Made by a program: the position numbers and the translations under genes. This document shows, piece after piece, positions 63,414 to 64,000 of a DNA stretch of 64,000 bases; position 1 is the stretch's first letter, and each line of letters begins with the position of its first letter. The notes under the pieces were generated by a model. It did not search any database, was not told the DNA's origin, and saw only the letters and a list, made by a program, of their open reading frames with translations. The stretch spans positions 9,575,575-9,639,574 of the forward strand of contig JACDQD010000005.1 in the NCBI GenBank assembly GCA_019843655.1, in the 5' to 3' direction. This stretch comes from Lethocerus indicus. Its lineage: Eukaryota > Arthropoda > Insecta > Hemiptera > Belostomatidae.

Positions 63414-64000
63414 CTCTCTAAGTATAGTCAAAGCACGCAAAAATACAATATTCTGCCTTGTATCAGCTTATTTTACAATTGCACCCGAAATCTAATTCAG
63501 CCAGTGCTTTATATTGTCGTATATTACTGTTTTTTTTGTCGAAAATATTCGATAAACTGATGTCGGAGATTGAAAACCGTTGATTTTCAGAGTTCGTAAG
63601 TGAACGAAAAGTCCGTGATTACTCCGTTACGCGTATCAAATTCTCGACGATGTCCCGATGAGTACGCGCCCGAGTAATCAATTACTCGAGGGCACCTTTC
63701 GGCCGATTCGTTATTGTGACGTACTTGTCCGTCAAAGTTAAGCACTCTTATTCATCGACGGGAGCGTAAACCGAGCATGATATATGGCCGATAATGTTAT
63801 AATAGAAAGTGGCCTGTCCGTTATATATTTCCACTACAACCAATATTTACGTGGATAATTAGTTAGTGATTCCATACTGAAAAGTTTATTTAATTTAATA
63901 ATATTACTCGACGTGATCCTAGCCGCGACAGGATTTCTACAATATATACATAAAAGGAGATAAAGTTCCTCTCTCGAATGATATTGCACAAATATGAATT

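Larger units (their letters stand above)
43495..64000 (+). other. Probable first intron of the exchanger gene; no further coding exon recognised
   Basis: I searched for the next exchanger motifs (first transmembrane continuation, PESCLL-type segment) and saw none, so the second exon should lie beyond the window. The interval contains degraded mobile elements, simple repeats, and GC-rich patches near 48.5-48.96, 52.7-52.9, 59.8-60.2 and 63.1-63.25 kb. The longest open frames (48510-48959, 59728-60237) show no domain, signal peptide or coding-like pattern and are treated as chance. Confidence 0.45.

Overview
This is a stretch of animal nuclear genome, almost certainly from an insect. Genes have many small exons with GT-AG introns, non-coding DNA is AT-rich with TA and CT microsatellites, and a BTB gene matching insect longitudinals lacking (lola) is present. 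Long introns hint at a hemimetabolous insect such as a hemipteran, but nothing here proves an order. No bacterial-type features (operons, CRISPR, phage) were seen.

Layout. (1) 1-24.9 kb, + strand: a type I fatty acid synthase. A probable non-coding first exon (1-249) is followed by a 10.8 kb first intron, then 36 coding exons from 11050 to 24227. The exons join without a break into a 2394-residue protein with KS, AT, DH, pseudo-methyltransferase, ER, KR, ACP and TE regions and all expected catalytic residues. One intron is of the rare GC-AG class. (2) 25.29-29.14 kb, - strand: tRNA pseudouridine synthase Pus10 in nine coding exons, convergent with the synthase. Its catalytic exon has a frame break next to a G-run. 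(3) 32.5-35.6 kb, - strand: the common (BTB plus linker) exons of lola. No zinc-finger exon was recognised between them and the window edge, although both other genes lie in that direction. (4) 42.9-43.5 kb, + strand: the first coding exon of a plasma-membrane Na+/H+ exchanger of the Nhe2/NHE3 type, with a signal peptide and the first transmembrane segment but two apparent frame breaks. The rest of that gene should lie beyond 64 kb, so 43.5-64 kb is probably its first intron. That interval holds old mobile-element debris: a jockey-like retrotransposon fragment, a short inverted-repeat element and a tRNA-like SINE head.

The genes do not form one pathway: fatty-acid synthesis, RNA modification, transcription control and ion transport simply sit side by side. 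I found no clearly new biological system. The observations most worth checking are the lola exon arrangement, the two frame-broken genes, a 20-bp-stem hairpin at 41.8 kb, a perfect Grainyhead-like palindrome at 43.9 kb, and a dispersed repeat sharing an ACCGGTTTCG-type core. Exon coordinates were derived by hand from reading frame, splice signals and family similarity recalled from knowledge; no alignment was run.
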